From: JACCYQ01 sp036675565
Lineage (GTDB): Bacteria; Bacteroidota; Bacteroidia; Chitinophagales; Chitinophagaceae
Assembly: GCA_036675565.1 (NCBI GenBank)
Contig: JAKFER010000244.1
Span: 99,245 to 163,244 of the forward strand
Direction of reading: 5' to 3'
Length of the DNA: 64,000 nt
This document shows, one piece after another, positions 44,591 to 52,740 of the stretch. Position numbers and translations under genes: made by a program. Under the pieces are notes generated by a model. That model did no database searches and was not told where the DNA came from. It was given only the letters and a program-made list of their open reading frames with translations. How positions within the stretch are numbered: the stretch's first letter is position 1; every line of letters begins with the position of its first letter.

Positions 44591-46576
44591 TTGAAACTCG
44601 TGAACAAATTTGCCAGACTGCTCCTGTTTTTTCCAGTTTTATTTTTATCCAATTTATTAATAGCACAGGAAGTTCAGCCTGTTTTCAATTGGGAAGCTTC
44701 TGCTCAAAAAACCGGCGAAGGTTTATATGAAATAACTTTTAGTACAAAAGGAGCCCAGGGTTGGGAATTATATGCACCCCAGAGTATCAGTGATATATTA
44801 ACAACTGAATTGGTTTTTCCCGATTCATCTATCAGACAACAAGGATCTTTCGAAGTTATTTCATCCCCAAAAACAATTAACAGCAGCATTTTTGAAATGC
44901 CGGTGCAGGTTTACGAAGGACCGGCTGAATGGAAGGCAATTATTCAAATCAACGGAGACATACCGGCAAACCTCCACGGAATACTGCAATTCACTTATGG
45001 AAAAACCGATGAATTTTATCCCGCCACTCCTTATAATTTTTCTGTTCCATTAGAAGGCGGTGTTGCATCAGAAACCAAAATTAAGATTGATGCTATCGAT
45101 CTCCAGAATACATACAATAAATGTGGCGATGAGGATACGGCTGATAAAAGCCTGATGGGCATATTTATTCTTGGTTTTATTGGAGGTTTGATAGCATTGG
45201 TTACGCCTTGTGTTTTCCCTTTGATTCCACTGACTGTTTCTTTTTTTACCAAGCGTTCTAAAAGCCGAAAAAAAGGAATTATTAATGCAACCACTTATGG
45301 TTTTTTTATTTTCCTGATTTATATCTTATTAAGTATCCCGTTCCATTTGCTTGATCAGACAAATCCGGAAGTGCTTAATAATATTTCTACAAATGTTTGG
45401 TTGAATATTTTATTCTTTGGCATTTTTGTGGTCTTTGCTATTTCATTTTTTGGATATTTTGAAATTGGTTTACCCAGTTCTTTTGCCAGTAAAATGGATT
45501 CAAAAGCGGGTATCAGTGATTGGGGTGGAATATTCTTTATGGCACTTACGCTTGCTATTGTTTCTTTTTCATGCACGGGTCCTATATTGGGTTCGTTACT
45601 GGCAGGTGCTTTAAGCTCCGATGGAGGTGCCATGCAATTATCATTTGGAATGGGAGGATTTGGATTAGGACTTGCATTGCCATTTGCTCTTTTTGCATTG
45701 TTCCCGGGTTGGTTGCAATCAATGCCTAAATCAGGTGGTTGGTTAACGAACGTAAAAGTGGTTTTGGGCTTTTTGGAATTAGCAATGGCCGTTAAATTTT
45801 TGTCCAATGCAGACCTTGTAAAACAATGGGGTATTATTCCCCGTGAAGTGTTTATTGCCATCTGGGTAGCTATAGGAATTGCCATTGTTTTATATTTATT
45901 AGGGATCATCCGCTTTCCACATGATTCTAAAACACAAAAAATTTCAAAAACCCGCTGGGCTTTTATTGCCATATTCTCCATACTCACCATTTATCTTATT
46001 CCTGGGGTTACCAATACCAAATGGGCAAACCTGAAATTGATTAGCGGCTTCCCGCCACCGTTATGTTATAGTATTTATGATAACCCAGTAAATTGCAAAA
46101 AGGGATTTGAACCATTAAAGGATTACAATGAAGGTTTGGCGCTTGCACGTAAAGAGAATAAACCTTTACTGATCGATTTTACAGGCTGGGCCTGTGTAAA
46201 CTGCCGCCGGATGGAAGAAAAAGTATGGACCGATCCTGTCGTTGACAGCCTGATGCGTACAAAATTCGTAGTTGTTTCTTTATATGTTGATGAAAGACGT
46301 TCCCTGCCTCTAACAGAGCAAATCCCCGATTATAAAACTAAACAGGGTATTGAAAAATCCATTATTACCATTGGCGATAAATGGGCCACTTTTCAATCTG
46401 AGAATTTTGATGCAGTGGCGCAGCCTCAATATGCCATTCTTGATACGGATGAATCCGCTCTTACAAAAACAAAAGCATATACACCAGATGCTGATGAATT
46501 TGCCGAATGGTTGCTTTGTGGTCTGGATGCATTTAAACGTAAAAATGAAACAGAGAAACCTCCTGTCCAGGAGTAA
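44591..46576 (+). CDS. dsbD: Thiol:disulfide interchange protein DsbD with Cys-less N-terminal domain
   Basis: 661 residues: signal peptide (about 1-25), N-terminal immunoglobulin-like domain (about 28-155), membrane domain of about eight helices (about 185-470) and C-terminal thioredoxin domain (about 490-661). The membrane cysteines are in ALVTPCVFPLIP and VSFSCTGPILG; the thioredoxin pair is Cys535/Cys538 in GWACVNCRR. DsbD carries reducing power from cytoplasmic thioredoxin to the periplasm. In the N-domain the redox motif is replaced by FTYGKTDEFYPATPYNF: both cysteines are gone, and the first Cys of the whole chain comes only at NKCGDED near the first helix. The start is TTG at 44591 (or GTG at 44600); no ATG fits. 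Confidence 0.9.
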   Translation: MKLVNKFARLLLFFPVLFLSNLLIAQEVQPVFNWEASAQKTGEGLYEITFSTKGAQGWELYAPQSISDILTTELVFPDSSIRQQGSFEVISSPKTINSSIFEMPVQVYEGPAEWKAIIQINGDIPANLHGILQFTYGKTDEFYPATPYNFSVPLEGGVASETKIKIDAIDLQNTYNKCGDEDTADKSLMGIFILGFIGGLIALVTPCVFPLIPLTVSFFTKRSKSRKKGIINATTYGFFIFLIYILLSIPFHLLDQTNPEVLNNISTNVWLNILFFGIFVVFAISFFGYFEIGLPSSFASKMDSKAGISDWGGIFFMALTLAIVSFSCTGPILGSLLAGALSSDGGAMQLSFGMGGFGLGLALPFALFALFPGWLQSMPKSGGWLTNVKVVLGFLELAMAVKFLSNADLVKQWGIIPREVFIAIWVAIGIAIVLYLLGIIRFPHDSKTQKISKTRWAFIAIFSILTIYLIPGVTNTKWANLKLISGFPPPLCYSIYDNPVNCKKGFEPLKDYNEGLALARKENKPLLIDFTGWACVNCRRMEEKVWTDPVVDSLMRTKFVVVSLYVDERRSLPLTEQIPDYKTKQGIEKSIITIGDKWATFQSENFDAVAQPQYAILDTDESALTKTKAYTPDADEFAEWLLCGLDAFKRKNETEKPPVQE

Positions 46577-46651
46577 AGGTTAAATAGCTTCTTTAACAAA
46601 AGTTTCGATCAGAAATTAATTTGAAATATTGAATGGCTCTTAGCTTTAGAG

Positions 46652-47350
46652 ATGAAGCATGTTGTCATCATTTGCATGTTTGTTACCGGATTTTCAATCA
46701 ACATACTCCAGGCACAAAAAGTTACTGGTAAAATTTATGTTGCGCAACAAAACGAAGTGATCGGCGCAGCCAGTATTTTAAATAAAAATTTACAGCAGTT
46801 TAATCTGGCCGACCAAAATGGGCATTATAGCATTAACGCAAGGGAAGGTGATACACTAATATTTTCTGCCATTGGTTTTCTTCCGGATACCCAACTTGTG
46901 CAGTATTATATGCTGGATGCTTTATTTGACGTGGCCTTAAAACAACAAGTGTCCATTTTGCCATTGGTAAAAGTTAAAAGCAATTATCAGCTGGATTCAC
47001 TGCTGCGAAGAAATGAATACCAGGATGTATTTAATATGCCTGGCATCACCGGAGGCAACAGGCCAACCAATGGATTTGGAATTTCGCTTAGCCCAGTCAG
47101 TTATTTTTCCCGTGCCGCCAGGCAAAAAAGGGAACTGAAGAAAAAAATAATAAAGCAGGAACAGGAATATTTTATTGATTATTGTTTTCCGCAGCAATGG
47201 GTTAAACAGCTGACGGGGCTTGATGACAGGTCTTTAAAATTATTTATGTATAGCTATCGACCTACTTATCAATTTTGCCGGAAGACCGACCGTGCCGGCA
47301 TGCTGACTTATATCAACGAAAAATTAATAGAATTCAAACAGCGACGATAA
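46652..47350 (+). CDS. Exported carboxypeptidase-regulatory-like domain protein
   Basis: 232 residues: signal peptide (about 1-21, ILQAQ), then a carboxypeptidase-regulatory-like beta domain (about 22-95: KVTGKIYVAQQNEVIGAAS, 'ADQNGHYSINAREGDTLIFSAIGFLP'), the same fold that begins many Bacteroidota outer-membrane receptors, and a C-terminal mostly helical, basic region (about 140-232, RAARQKRELKKKIIKQEQE) of unknown role. The receptor part itself is absent, so it is not a SusC-like protein. It has an intrinsic terminator 23 bp downstream. No partner gene is apparent. Confidence 0.65.
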   Translation: MKHVVIICMFVTGFSINILQAQKVTGKIYVAQQNEVIGAASILNKNLQQFNLADQNGHYSINAREGDTLIFSAIGFLPDTQLVQYYMLDALFDVALKQQVSILPLVKVKSNYQLDSLLRRNEYQDVFNMPGITGGNRPTNGFGISLSPVSYFSRAARQKRELKKKIIKQEQEYFIDYCFPQQWVKQLTGLDDRSLKLFMYSYRPTYQFCRKTDRAGMLTYINEKLIEFKQRR

Positions 47351-47373
47351 ATTAGTTTGAATAATGCATAAAA

Positions 47374-47407
47374 AAAAGTCCCGCATTATCATTAATGCGG
47401 GACTTTT
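47374..47407. terminator. Strong bidirectional terminator
   Basis: A 15-bp perfect stem (47374-47388 with 47393-47407, core AGTCCCGCATTA/TAATGCGGGACT) around the 4-nt loop TCAT, flanked by A-run and T-run. It terminates the + strand gene ending at 47350 and could also stop the sigma-factor transcript running in from the minus strand. Confidence 0.9.
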
Positions 47408-47416
47408 CAATTTGGC

Positions 47417-47505
47417 GTCATCCTGTATCAGCCTACCGGCTGGCAAGCAAGAGGTTCATCTTTGTAAAAGAATTCTCCATTTAGCAGTGGGAGATACAGA
47501 ATGAC
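47417..47505. repeat. 89-bp element with imperfect terminal inverted repeats (MITE/REP-like)
   Basis: GTCATCCTGTATC (47417-47429) is matched by GATACAGAATGAC (47493-47505): 12 of 13 positions of an inverted repeat, bounding 89 bp of intergenic DNA. The inner part contains further partial symmetry. Elements with GTCAT...ATGAC ends are, from memory, common dispersed repeats in Bacteroidota genomes. No coding capacity. Single copy in the window. Confidence 0.55.
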
Positions 47506-47540
47506 AAGAACTTAAATCAACGCTGAGCAAATATAACGTA

Positions 47541-48122
47541 TTACAATGCAATTTGTTTTTGCACCATCATTTTTCTTAAGTTAATTAATCCATAACGCAT
47601 ACGACCTAATGCCGTATTGATGCTGCAATTGGTTAAAGAAGCAATTTCTTTAAAACTCATGTCTGCATAATGACGTAAGATGATCACTTCACGTTGATCT
47701 TCGGGCAGGCGGTTAAGCATTTCCCGAACGCGGTCATGACTTTGTCTTTTCATCATACAGGTATCTGCGCCATCTTCCGTAAAATTCAGCACCTCGAAGA
47801 TGTCTTTATCATCCCCGCTTTTGATAGTTGGTGTTCTTTTTACTTTTCTAAAATGGTCAACGCAAAGGTTATGCGCAATACGGGTGGCCCAGGGTAAAAA
47901 CTTACCTTCTTCCGTGTAACGTCCGCCGCGCATGGTATCAATAATGCGGATGAAAACGTCCTGGAAAATATCTTCTGCAAGATATTTGTCCTTTACTAAA
48001 AATAAAATGGAAGTGTACAACTTATCCTTATGACGAAGAACAAGTGTTTCAAGGGCATCTAAATTGCCATCAATAAAAAGATGGATCAATTCATGATCGG
48101 TGTGTTTTGTAAAAGATTTCAT
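47541..48122 (-). CDS. ECF-type RNA polymerase sigma factor
   Basis: 193 residues with the two domains of group 4 sigma factors: region 2 (about 28-95, with 'KYLAEDIFQDVFIRIIDTM' for core binding and 'FLPWATRIAHNLCVDHFRK' for -10 recognition) and region 4 (about 130-185, LPEDQREVIILRHYADMSFKEIASLTNCSINTALGRM, a helix-turn-helix for the -35). No anti-sigma factor gene is next to it, so its control is not evident from the context. Divergent from uvrA. ATG at 48122. Confidence 0.9.
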   Translation of the reverse strand: MKSFTKHTDHELIHLFIDGNLDALETLVLRHKDKLYTSILFLVKDKYLAEDIFQDVFIRIIDTMRGGRYTEEGKFLPWATRIAHNLCVDHFRKVKRTPTIKSGDDKDIFEVLNFTEDGADTCMMKRQSHDRVREMLNRLPEDQREVIILRHYADMSFKEIASLTNCSINTALGRMRYGLINLRKMMVQKQIAL

Positions 48123-48331
48123 AAACTCCTGTGGGGTTTAGGTGGTTAGGATATTGGTTTTCTTTTCGGTAAAAAATTAAAAGTGTAGAAGTTTATAACT
48201 TATAGGCGAAGATGGTTTTGTTTTGTTTGATATTGGATTTCATTATAAAAGTAAAAGAATTTTTGTTACAGCCAAATATTTTATTGTGGAGATAGGTCTT
48301 AATATTGTCAAGAAACTGTTAATGATTTTGG

Positions 48332-48364
48332 TTGAAAATAAGATGGGATAAGGGTTTACATTTG
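48332..48364 (+). promoter_or_regulatory. Putative uvrA promoter
   Basis: TTG (48332-48334) and TACATTTG (48357-48364) are 22 nt apart, consistent with the TTG / TAnnTTTG pattern. The start codon at 48377 would then lie only some 5-10 nt from the transcription start, a very short leader. Confidence 0.45.
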
Positions 48365-48376
48365 TGGCGCTAATTT

Positions 48377-51202
48377 ATGAAAAACAGTAAAATTGGGAAT
48401 AAACCCGTTAAAGGGGTTACCGTAAAAACCGCAGAAAACATCTTTATAAAGGGTGCCCGGGTACATAATCTAAAGAACATAGATGTAGAAATTCCGCGAA
48501 ATAAACTGGTTGTTGTTACCGGTGTTTCAGGTTCCGGGAAATCTTCATTGACTATTGATACGCTGTATGCTGAAGGTCAGCGCCGTTATGCAGAAAGTCT
48601 GAGCGCATATGCCCGCCAGTTTTTGAACAGGATGAATAAACCAGACGTGGATTATATCAAAGGCCTTTGTCCTGCCATCGCCATTGAACAAAAAGTAATA
48701 ACCCGTACCCCAAGAAGTACAGTAGGCAGCATGACAGAGGTTTACGATTACCTGCGGCTTTTATTTGCCCGTGTAGGAAAAACCTATTCGCCCGTTTCAG
48801 GAAGGGAAGTAAAAAAAGAAGATGTGCCAGATGTTTTAAAGGCGATATCCAAACGGCCACTTGGAGATAAAGTATTCATTCTCATTAAGTTTAAACAACA
48901 CCGGAACAGGAACCCTTTTGAAGAAATGAATATCCTGGTGCAGAAGGGTTTTAGTCGCCTTTACTACAATGGAGATATTTTACAAATTGATGAATTACTG
49001 TCTTTATCTGAAAAGGAATGGAAAAAGCAATTCAGTAAAGGAGATTTATTTGTACTGATTGACCGGGTTATTACAAAGGAATTTGATGAAGATGATGAAC
49101 ACCGCATGGCGGATTCAATCAATACAGCTTTTTTTGAGGGTGAAGGGGATCTTTATATTGAAATCAATGGAAAGCAATTGATACATTTTAATAACCGGTT
49201 TGAATTGGACGGAATGCAGTTTGAAGAACCGGTGCCCAATTTGTTTTCTTTCAATAATCCCTTTGGTGCCTGTCCTACCTGCGAAGGTTTCTCAATGGTT
49301 TTAGGTATTGATGAAGACCTGGTGATACCTGATAAGCAGTTAAGTGTGTATGAAGGCGCTGTGGCTCCATGGAAGGGGGAGAAACTGGGTAAATGGCGTG
49401 AGTATTTTATAAAAAGTTCAGGATCTTATAAATTTCCCATTCACAAGCCCATTGCAGAACTTTCAAAAGAACATTATGAACTTTTGTGGAAAGGGAATAA
49501 CCAGGTCAATGGCATAGATGATTTTTTTAAAGAAGTAGAACAGAATTTATATAAAGTGCAATACCGTGTGTTGTTAAGCCGGTACAGGGGCAGAACCACC
49601 TGCCCTGATTGTGAGGGTTATCGATTGAGGAAAAATGCTTTATACGTAAAGATCAATCAAAAACATATTGGCGAACTGAATGCCATGCCGGTTAAGGAAC
49701 TGGTTAAATGGTTTCAGAACCTGGAAGATTTTCTGACACCTTATCAGCAAACAGTTGGTAAGCGCATTTTATTAGAGATCCGGAATAGGTTGAATACGCT
49801 TATGCAGGTGGGTCTTGGTTACTTAAGTCTAAGCAGGTTAGCCAACACGTTAAGTGGTGGAGAAAGCCAGCGTATTCAACTTACAAGGAGCCTGGGAAGC
49901 AACCTGACGAATTCATTGTATATACTCGATGAACCTTCCATCGGTTTACATGCAAGAGATACACAAAACCTGATTAAAGTTTTAAAGGAATTAAGAGACC
50001 TGGGTAATACGGTGGTAGTAGTTGAACATGATGAAATGATGATGCGGGAAGCCGATCATATCATCGATATGGGTCCATTGGCAAGTCATTTAGGCGGACA
50101 GGTTATTGCTGAAGGTGATTACCAGGCTTTGGTTAAAAATCCAAAGAGCTTAACAGGTAAATACCTGAAAGGAGAATTTTCCATTGAACCACCCAAACAG
50201 GTTCGCAAATGGAACCGGTCCATAGTTGTTGAAGGTGCCCGACAGAACAATTTAAACAACATTACCGTACAATTTCCACTCAATATCTTATGTGTAGTGA
50301 GCGGTGTTAGTGGAAGCGGTAAAACCACATTAGTAAAGCAGATCATGGCACCGGCTTTAAAAAAGATAAAAGGAGAACCGGGTGAAAAAGCAGGTTTGCA
50401 TAAAAGTTTAAAAGGTGATCTCGAGATGATTTCGCAGGTGGAAATGATTGATCAGAACCCGATAGGCAAATCATCGCGAAGTAACCCTGTTACATATATT
50501 AAAGCATATGACGAAATAAGAGATCTTTTTGCAAAGCAGCCTTTGAGTAAAATGCGCGGTTTTATGCCCAAACATTTTTCTTTTAATGTGGATGGTGGCC
50601 GATGTGATGCATGCAAGGGAGAAGGCGAACAGGTTGTTGAAATGCAGTTTTTGGCAGATGTTCACCTGGAATGTGAAGTATGTGGCGGCAAGCGGTTTAA
50701 GGAAGAAGTGCTGGAAGTTCAGTACAAGGAAAAAAATATTTTCGATGTACTGGAAATGAGTGTGGATGAAGCCATTGAATTTTTCAAAGAAGAAAAAAAT
50801 TTATGTAAAGCTATTCAGCCATTGAGTAATGTAGGATTAGGCTATGTAAAACTTGGCCAATCGTCGGATACATTATCCGGTGGTGAGGCACAGCGTGTTA
50901 AACTGGCTTATTTCCTGGGCAAAGGAAAATCGAATAATAAGTTGTTATTTATTTTTGATGAACCAACAACAGGGCTTCATTTTCATGATATAAAAAAGCT
51001 GCTTACCTCTTTTAATGCATTGATTGAACAGGGTCATTCTATCATTGTAATAGAACACAATACAGATGTGATCAAAAGTGCTGACTGGGTTATAGATCTT
51101 GGTCCTGAAGCAGGCGATGCAGGTGGAAACCTGGTGTTTGCAGGCCCACCGGCGGATCTCAAAAAGAATAAAGAAAGTATAACGGCTAGGTATATAGTAT
51201 AA
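48377..51202 (+). CDS. uvrA: Excinuclease ABC subunit A (UvrA), one zinc module half-lost
   Basis: DNA damage recognition ATPase of nucleotide excision repair, 941 residues as in E. coli UvrA. Two ABC modules are complete: Walker A GVSGSGKSS (near residue 53) and GVSGSGKTT (near residue 650), signature LSGGESQRIQL and LSGGEAQRVKL, Walker B LYILDEPSIGLH and LFIFDEPTTGLH. The second zinc module is intact (CDACKGEG...CEVCGGKR). In the first, CPTC of GACPTCEGF is kept but the preceding Cys pair of E. coli UvrA is replaced by Phe and Asp (NNRFELDGMQFEEP), so that zinc site should be absent. The UvrB-binding region after residue 130 is present. Start ATG 48377. Convergent with the T9SS gene, stops 4 bp apart. 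Confidence 0.93.
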   Translation: MKNSKIGNKPVKGVTVKTAENIFIKGARVHNLKNIDVEIPRNKLVVVTGVSGSGKSSLTIDTLYAEGQRRYAESLSAYARQFLNRMNKPDVDYIKGLCPAIAIEQKVITRTPRSTVGSMTEVYDYLRLLFARVGKTYSPVSGREVKKEDVPDVLKAISKRPLGDKVFILIKFKQHRNRNPFEEMNILVQKGFSRLYYNGDILQIDELLSLSEKEWKKQFSKGDLFVLIDRVITKEFDEDDEHRMADSINTAFFEGEGDLYIEINGKQLIHFNNRFELDGMQFEEPVPNLFSFNNPFGACPTCEGFSMVLGIDEDLVIPDKQLSVYEGAVAPWKGEKLGKWREYFIKSSGSYKFPIHKPIAELSKEHYELLWKGNNQVNGIDDFFKEVEQNLYKVQYRVLLSRYRGRTTCPDCEGYRLRKNALYVKINQKHIGELNAMPVKELVKWFQNLEDFLTPYQQTVGKRILLEIRNRLNTLMQVGLGYLSLSRLANTLSGGESQRIQLTRSLGSNLTNSLYILDEPSIGLHARDTQNLIKVLKELRDLGNTVVVVEHDEMMMREADHIIDMGPLASHLGGQVIAEGDYQALVKNPKSLTGKYLKGEFSIEPPKQVRKWNRSIVVEGARQNNLNNITVQFPLNILCVVSGVSGSGKTTLVKQIMAPALKKIKGEPGEKAGLHKSLKGDLEMISQVEMIDQNPIGKSSRSNPVTYIKAYDEIRDLFAKQPLSKMRGFMPKHFSFNVDGGRCDACKGEGEQVVEMQFLADVHLECEVCGGKRFKEEVLEVQYKEKNIFDVLEMSVDEAIEFFKEEKNLCKAIQPLSNVGLGYVKLGQSSDTLSGGEAQRVKLAYFLGKGKSNNKLLFIFDEPTTGLHFHDIKKLLTSFNALIEQGHSIIVIEHNTDVIKSADWVIDLGPEAGDAGGNLVFAGPPADLKKNKESITARYIV

Positions 51203-51206
51203 TTAA

Positions 51207-52202
51207 TTACCGGATCACAATCATTTCTGTATGCTTTTCATTCTGCCCTCCATAAAAAAGGGTGTACACGCCTTTGGGTAAATGAGAAATATCAATACTT
51301 GTTTTGCTACTGCTTAATAATGCAGAACGGTAAACAATTTTGCCCGTTGCATTTGAAAGACTGATATATCCATTTTGAATCGGTTTTTCCGTACTTAAGA
51401 ATAATTGAAAAGTGGCTGGATTAGGAAATACTTTTATTTCATTTGAAGGCTGTTCTATTTTTAGGCTGATGATTTTTGAATACTGCGACTGGCCATTAGC
51501 GTCTTTAAAATGTAACCTGTATTCATAAACGCCATTTATTAATAACTTCTCCGTATATTTCTGAGAATGCATTTCTCCAGCTATACCTGCTAAAATATTT
51601 GTTTGGATTATTTCCCATGAAGCTGTGTTCCTTTTTCTTTCTAGTTCATAATGGTTCATGCCAGCTTCTTGTATCAATGTCCAGTTTAATTGGAGATTGT
51701 TACTGGTTAGTTCATGCGAAAATTGAACGAGTTTTAATGGTAAAACAGAGAATGTTACAAATCCTGTTGGTGATGCTCCGGTAGAACCATTTGCAAATAG
51801 AGGTCCTGAAATATTGCCATCCGTTTGACCATTAAATTTGGTTAATCCATTAATAATGATGCGTTCAGAACTACTGCCATTTGTAACTATAGATCCTCCT
51901 GTAAACACATAAATTTCAGATTCATCAGCAAGCTCAATTTTTCCTGCCGGCTCAAAATCCAGTGTTCCATATACATAAATAATCAACCGGGGGTGATTAC
52001 TATTATATATATTTCCCTTTACTGATAAACTAAATGTTACCGGAATAATTACCGTATCTCCATTTGCCGGAACTCCGGATGGAAACCAGTTGCTGGCAAC
52101 AGACCAGCCATTACTGTTATTATTGATGGCGGTTTTAATTCCTGGAAAAGCTTGCCCATAAATAAGGCAGCCTGAAAAAAGAAGGAGTAAATATCTTTTC
52201 AT
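51207..52202 (-). CDS. Secreted protein with T9SS type A C-terminal sorting domain
   Basis: 331 residues from ATG 52202. Signal peptide (about 1-19, KRYLLLLFSGCLIYGQAFP), a beta-rich N-terminal domain of about 150 residues (GWSVASNWFPSGVPANGDTV reads like the start of a G8/cell-surface-type domain), a fibronectin-like section (about 155-245, with the 'LQLNWTLIQEAGMNHYELER' pattern) and the sorting domain (about 255-331: EIKVFPNPATFQLFLS, GKIVY, IDISHLPKGVYTLFY). That domain is the recognised signal for export and surface attachment by the type IX system of Bacteroidota. Two longer in-frame codons (TTG at 52220) add six residues. Function of the passenger unknown. Confidence 0.85.
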   Translation of the reverse strand: MKRYLLLLFSGCLIYGQAFPGIKTAINNNSNGWSVASNWFPSGVPANGDTVIIPVTFSLSVKGNIYNSNHPRLIIYVYGTLDFEPAGKIELADESEIYVFTGGSIVTNGSSSERIIINGLTKFNGQTDGNISGPLFANGSTGASPTGFVTFSVLPLKLVQFSHELTSNNLQLNWTLIQEAGMNHYELERKRNTASWEIIQTNILAGIAGEMHSQKYTEKLLINGVYEYRLHFKDANGQSQYSKIISLKIEQPSNEIKVFPNPATFQLFLSTEKPIQNGYISLSNATGKIVYRSALLSSSKTSIDISHLPKGVYTLFYGGQNEKHTEMIVIR

Positions 52203-52301
52203 AAGGGTTATATTGGACAACTACCGTACGAAACGATAATGGCTAACCCTTATTGTAGAGTTCTATATTATTATATTGATTTATATCAAAAAAAAACTAA
52301 A

Positions 52302-52721
52302 TTATCTCAGGCGATCCATGCTTTTCACCAATTTTTCATCCTGGTATATACCTCGTGCAGCCATTACCAGGAAAAAGGGAATGATAAATGAAAAGATAGC
52401 AGTCAATAAAATATTGCCATCTGTAAACTCAGTGGTTTCTGCAAAATATACCACCAGGTTGGCTATTGAAGCAAGTAGTGCTACAATGGTAAGTCTCAAT
52501 TGCATCTTCCTGTTTTTAAAAAGAAAGATGGTAACAAGACATATCAATGCAATTAACCCGGTTAATACCATTATTATGACATCAGCCATAGCATTGAGCT
52601 CCACAAATTGTTTGATATTGGTTTCCGATAATTTTACACCACTATAAAAAGCCAGGTCGTAAGTTAGGATAGCACAAACAGCAGCAATAAGTAACCAAAT
52701 TGTTTGAAGTCTTTGTATCAT
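52302..52721 (-). CDS. DUF4293-like four-helix membrane protein
   Basis: 139 residues with four membrane helices (about 5-25, 44-66, 73-93, 103-122). The N-terminus MIQRLQTIWLLIAAVCAIL is characteristic of the small DUF4293 family of Bacteroidota, whose function is unknown. Start ATG at 52721, 19 bp after the glyA stop, so co-transcription with glyA is likely. Both hydrophobicity and length are normal for the family. Confidence 0.75.
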   Translation of the reverse strand: MIQRLQTIWLLIAAVCAILTYDLAFYSGVKLSETNIKQFVELNAMADVIIMVLTGLIALICLVTIFLFKNRKMQLRLTIVALLASIANLVVYFAETTEFTDGNILLTAIFSFIIPFFLVMAARGIYQDEKLVKSMDRLR

Positions 52722-52740
52722 GTTATTTGATTGATAATAT

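Noticed and set aside
45355..45990. 211-codon open frame on the minus strand
   Set aside because: Entirely antisense to the membrane domain of dsbD, a typical shadow of hydrophobic codons.
47541..48122. Anti-sigma factor partner for the ECF sigma gene
   Set aside because: Neither flank encodes a small membrane protein of that type; the neighbours are an intergenic repeat and uvrA.
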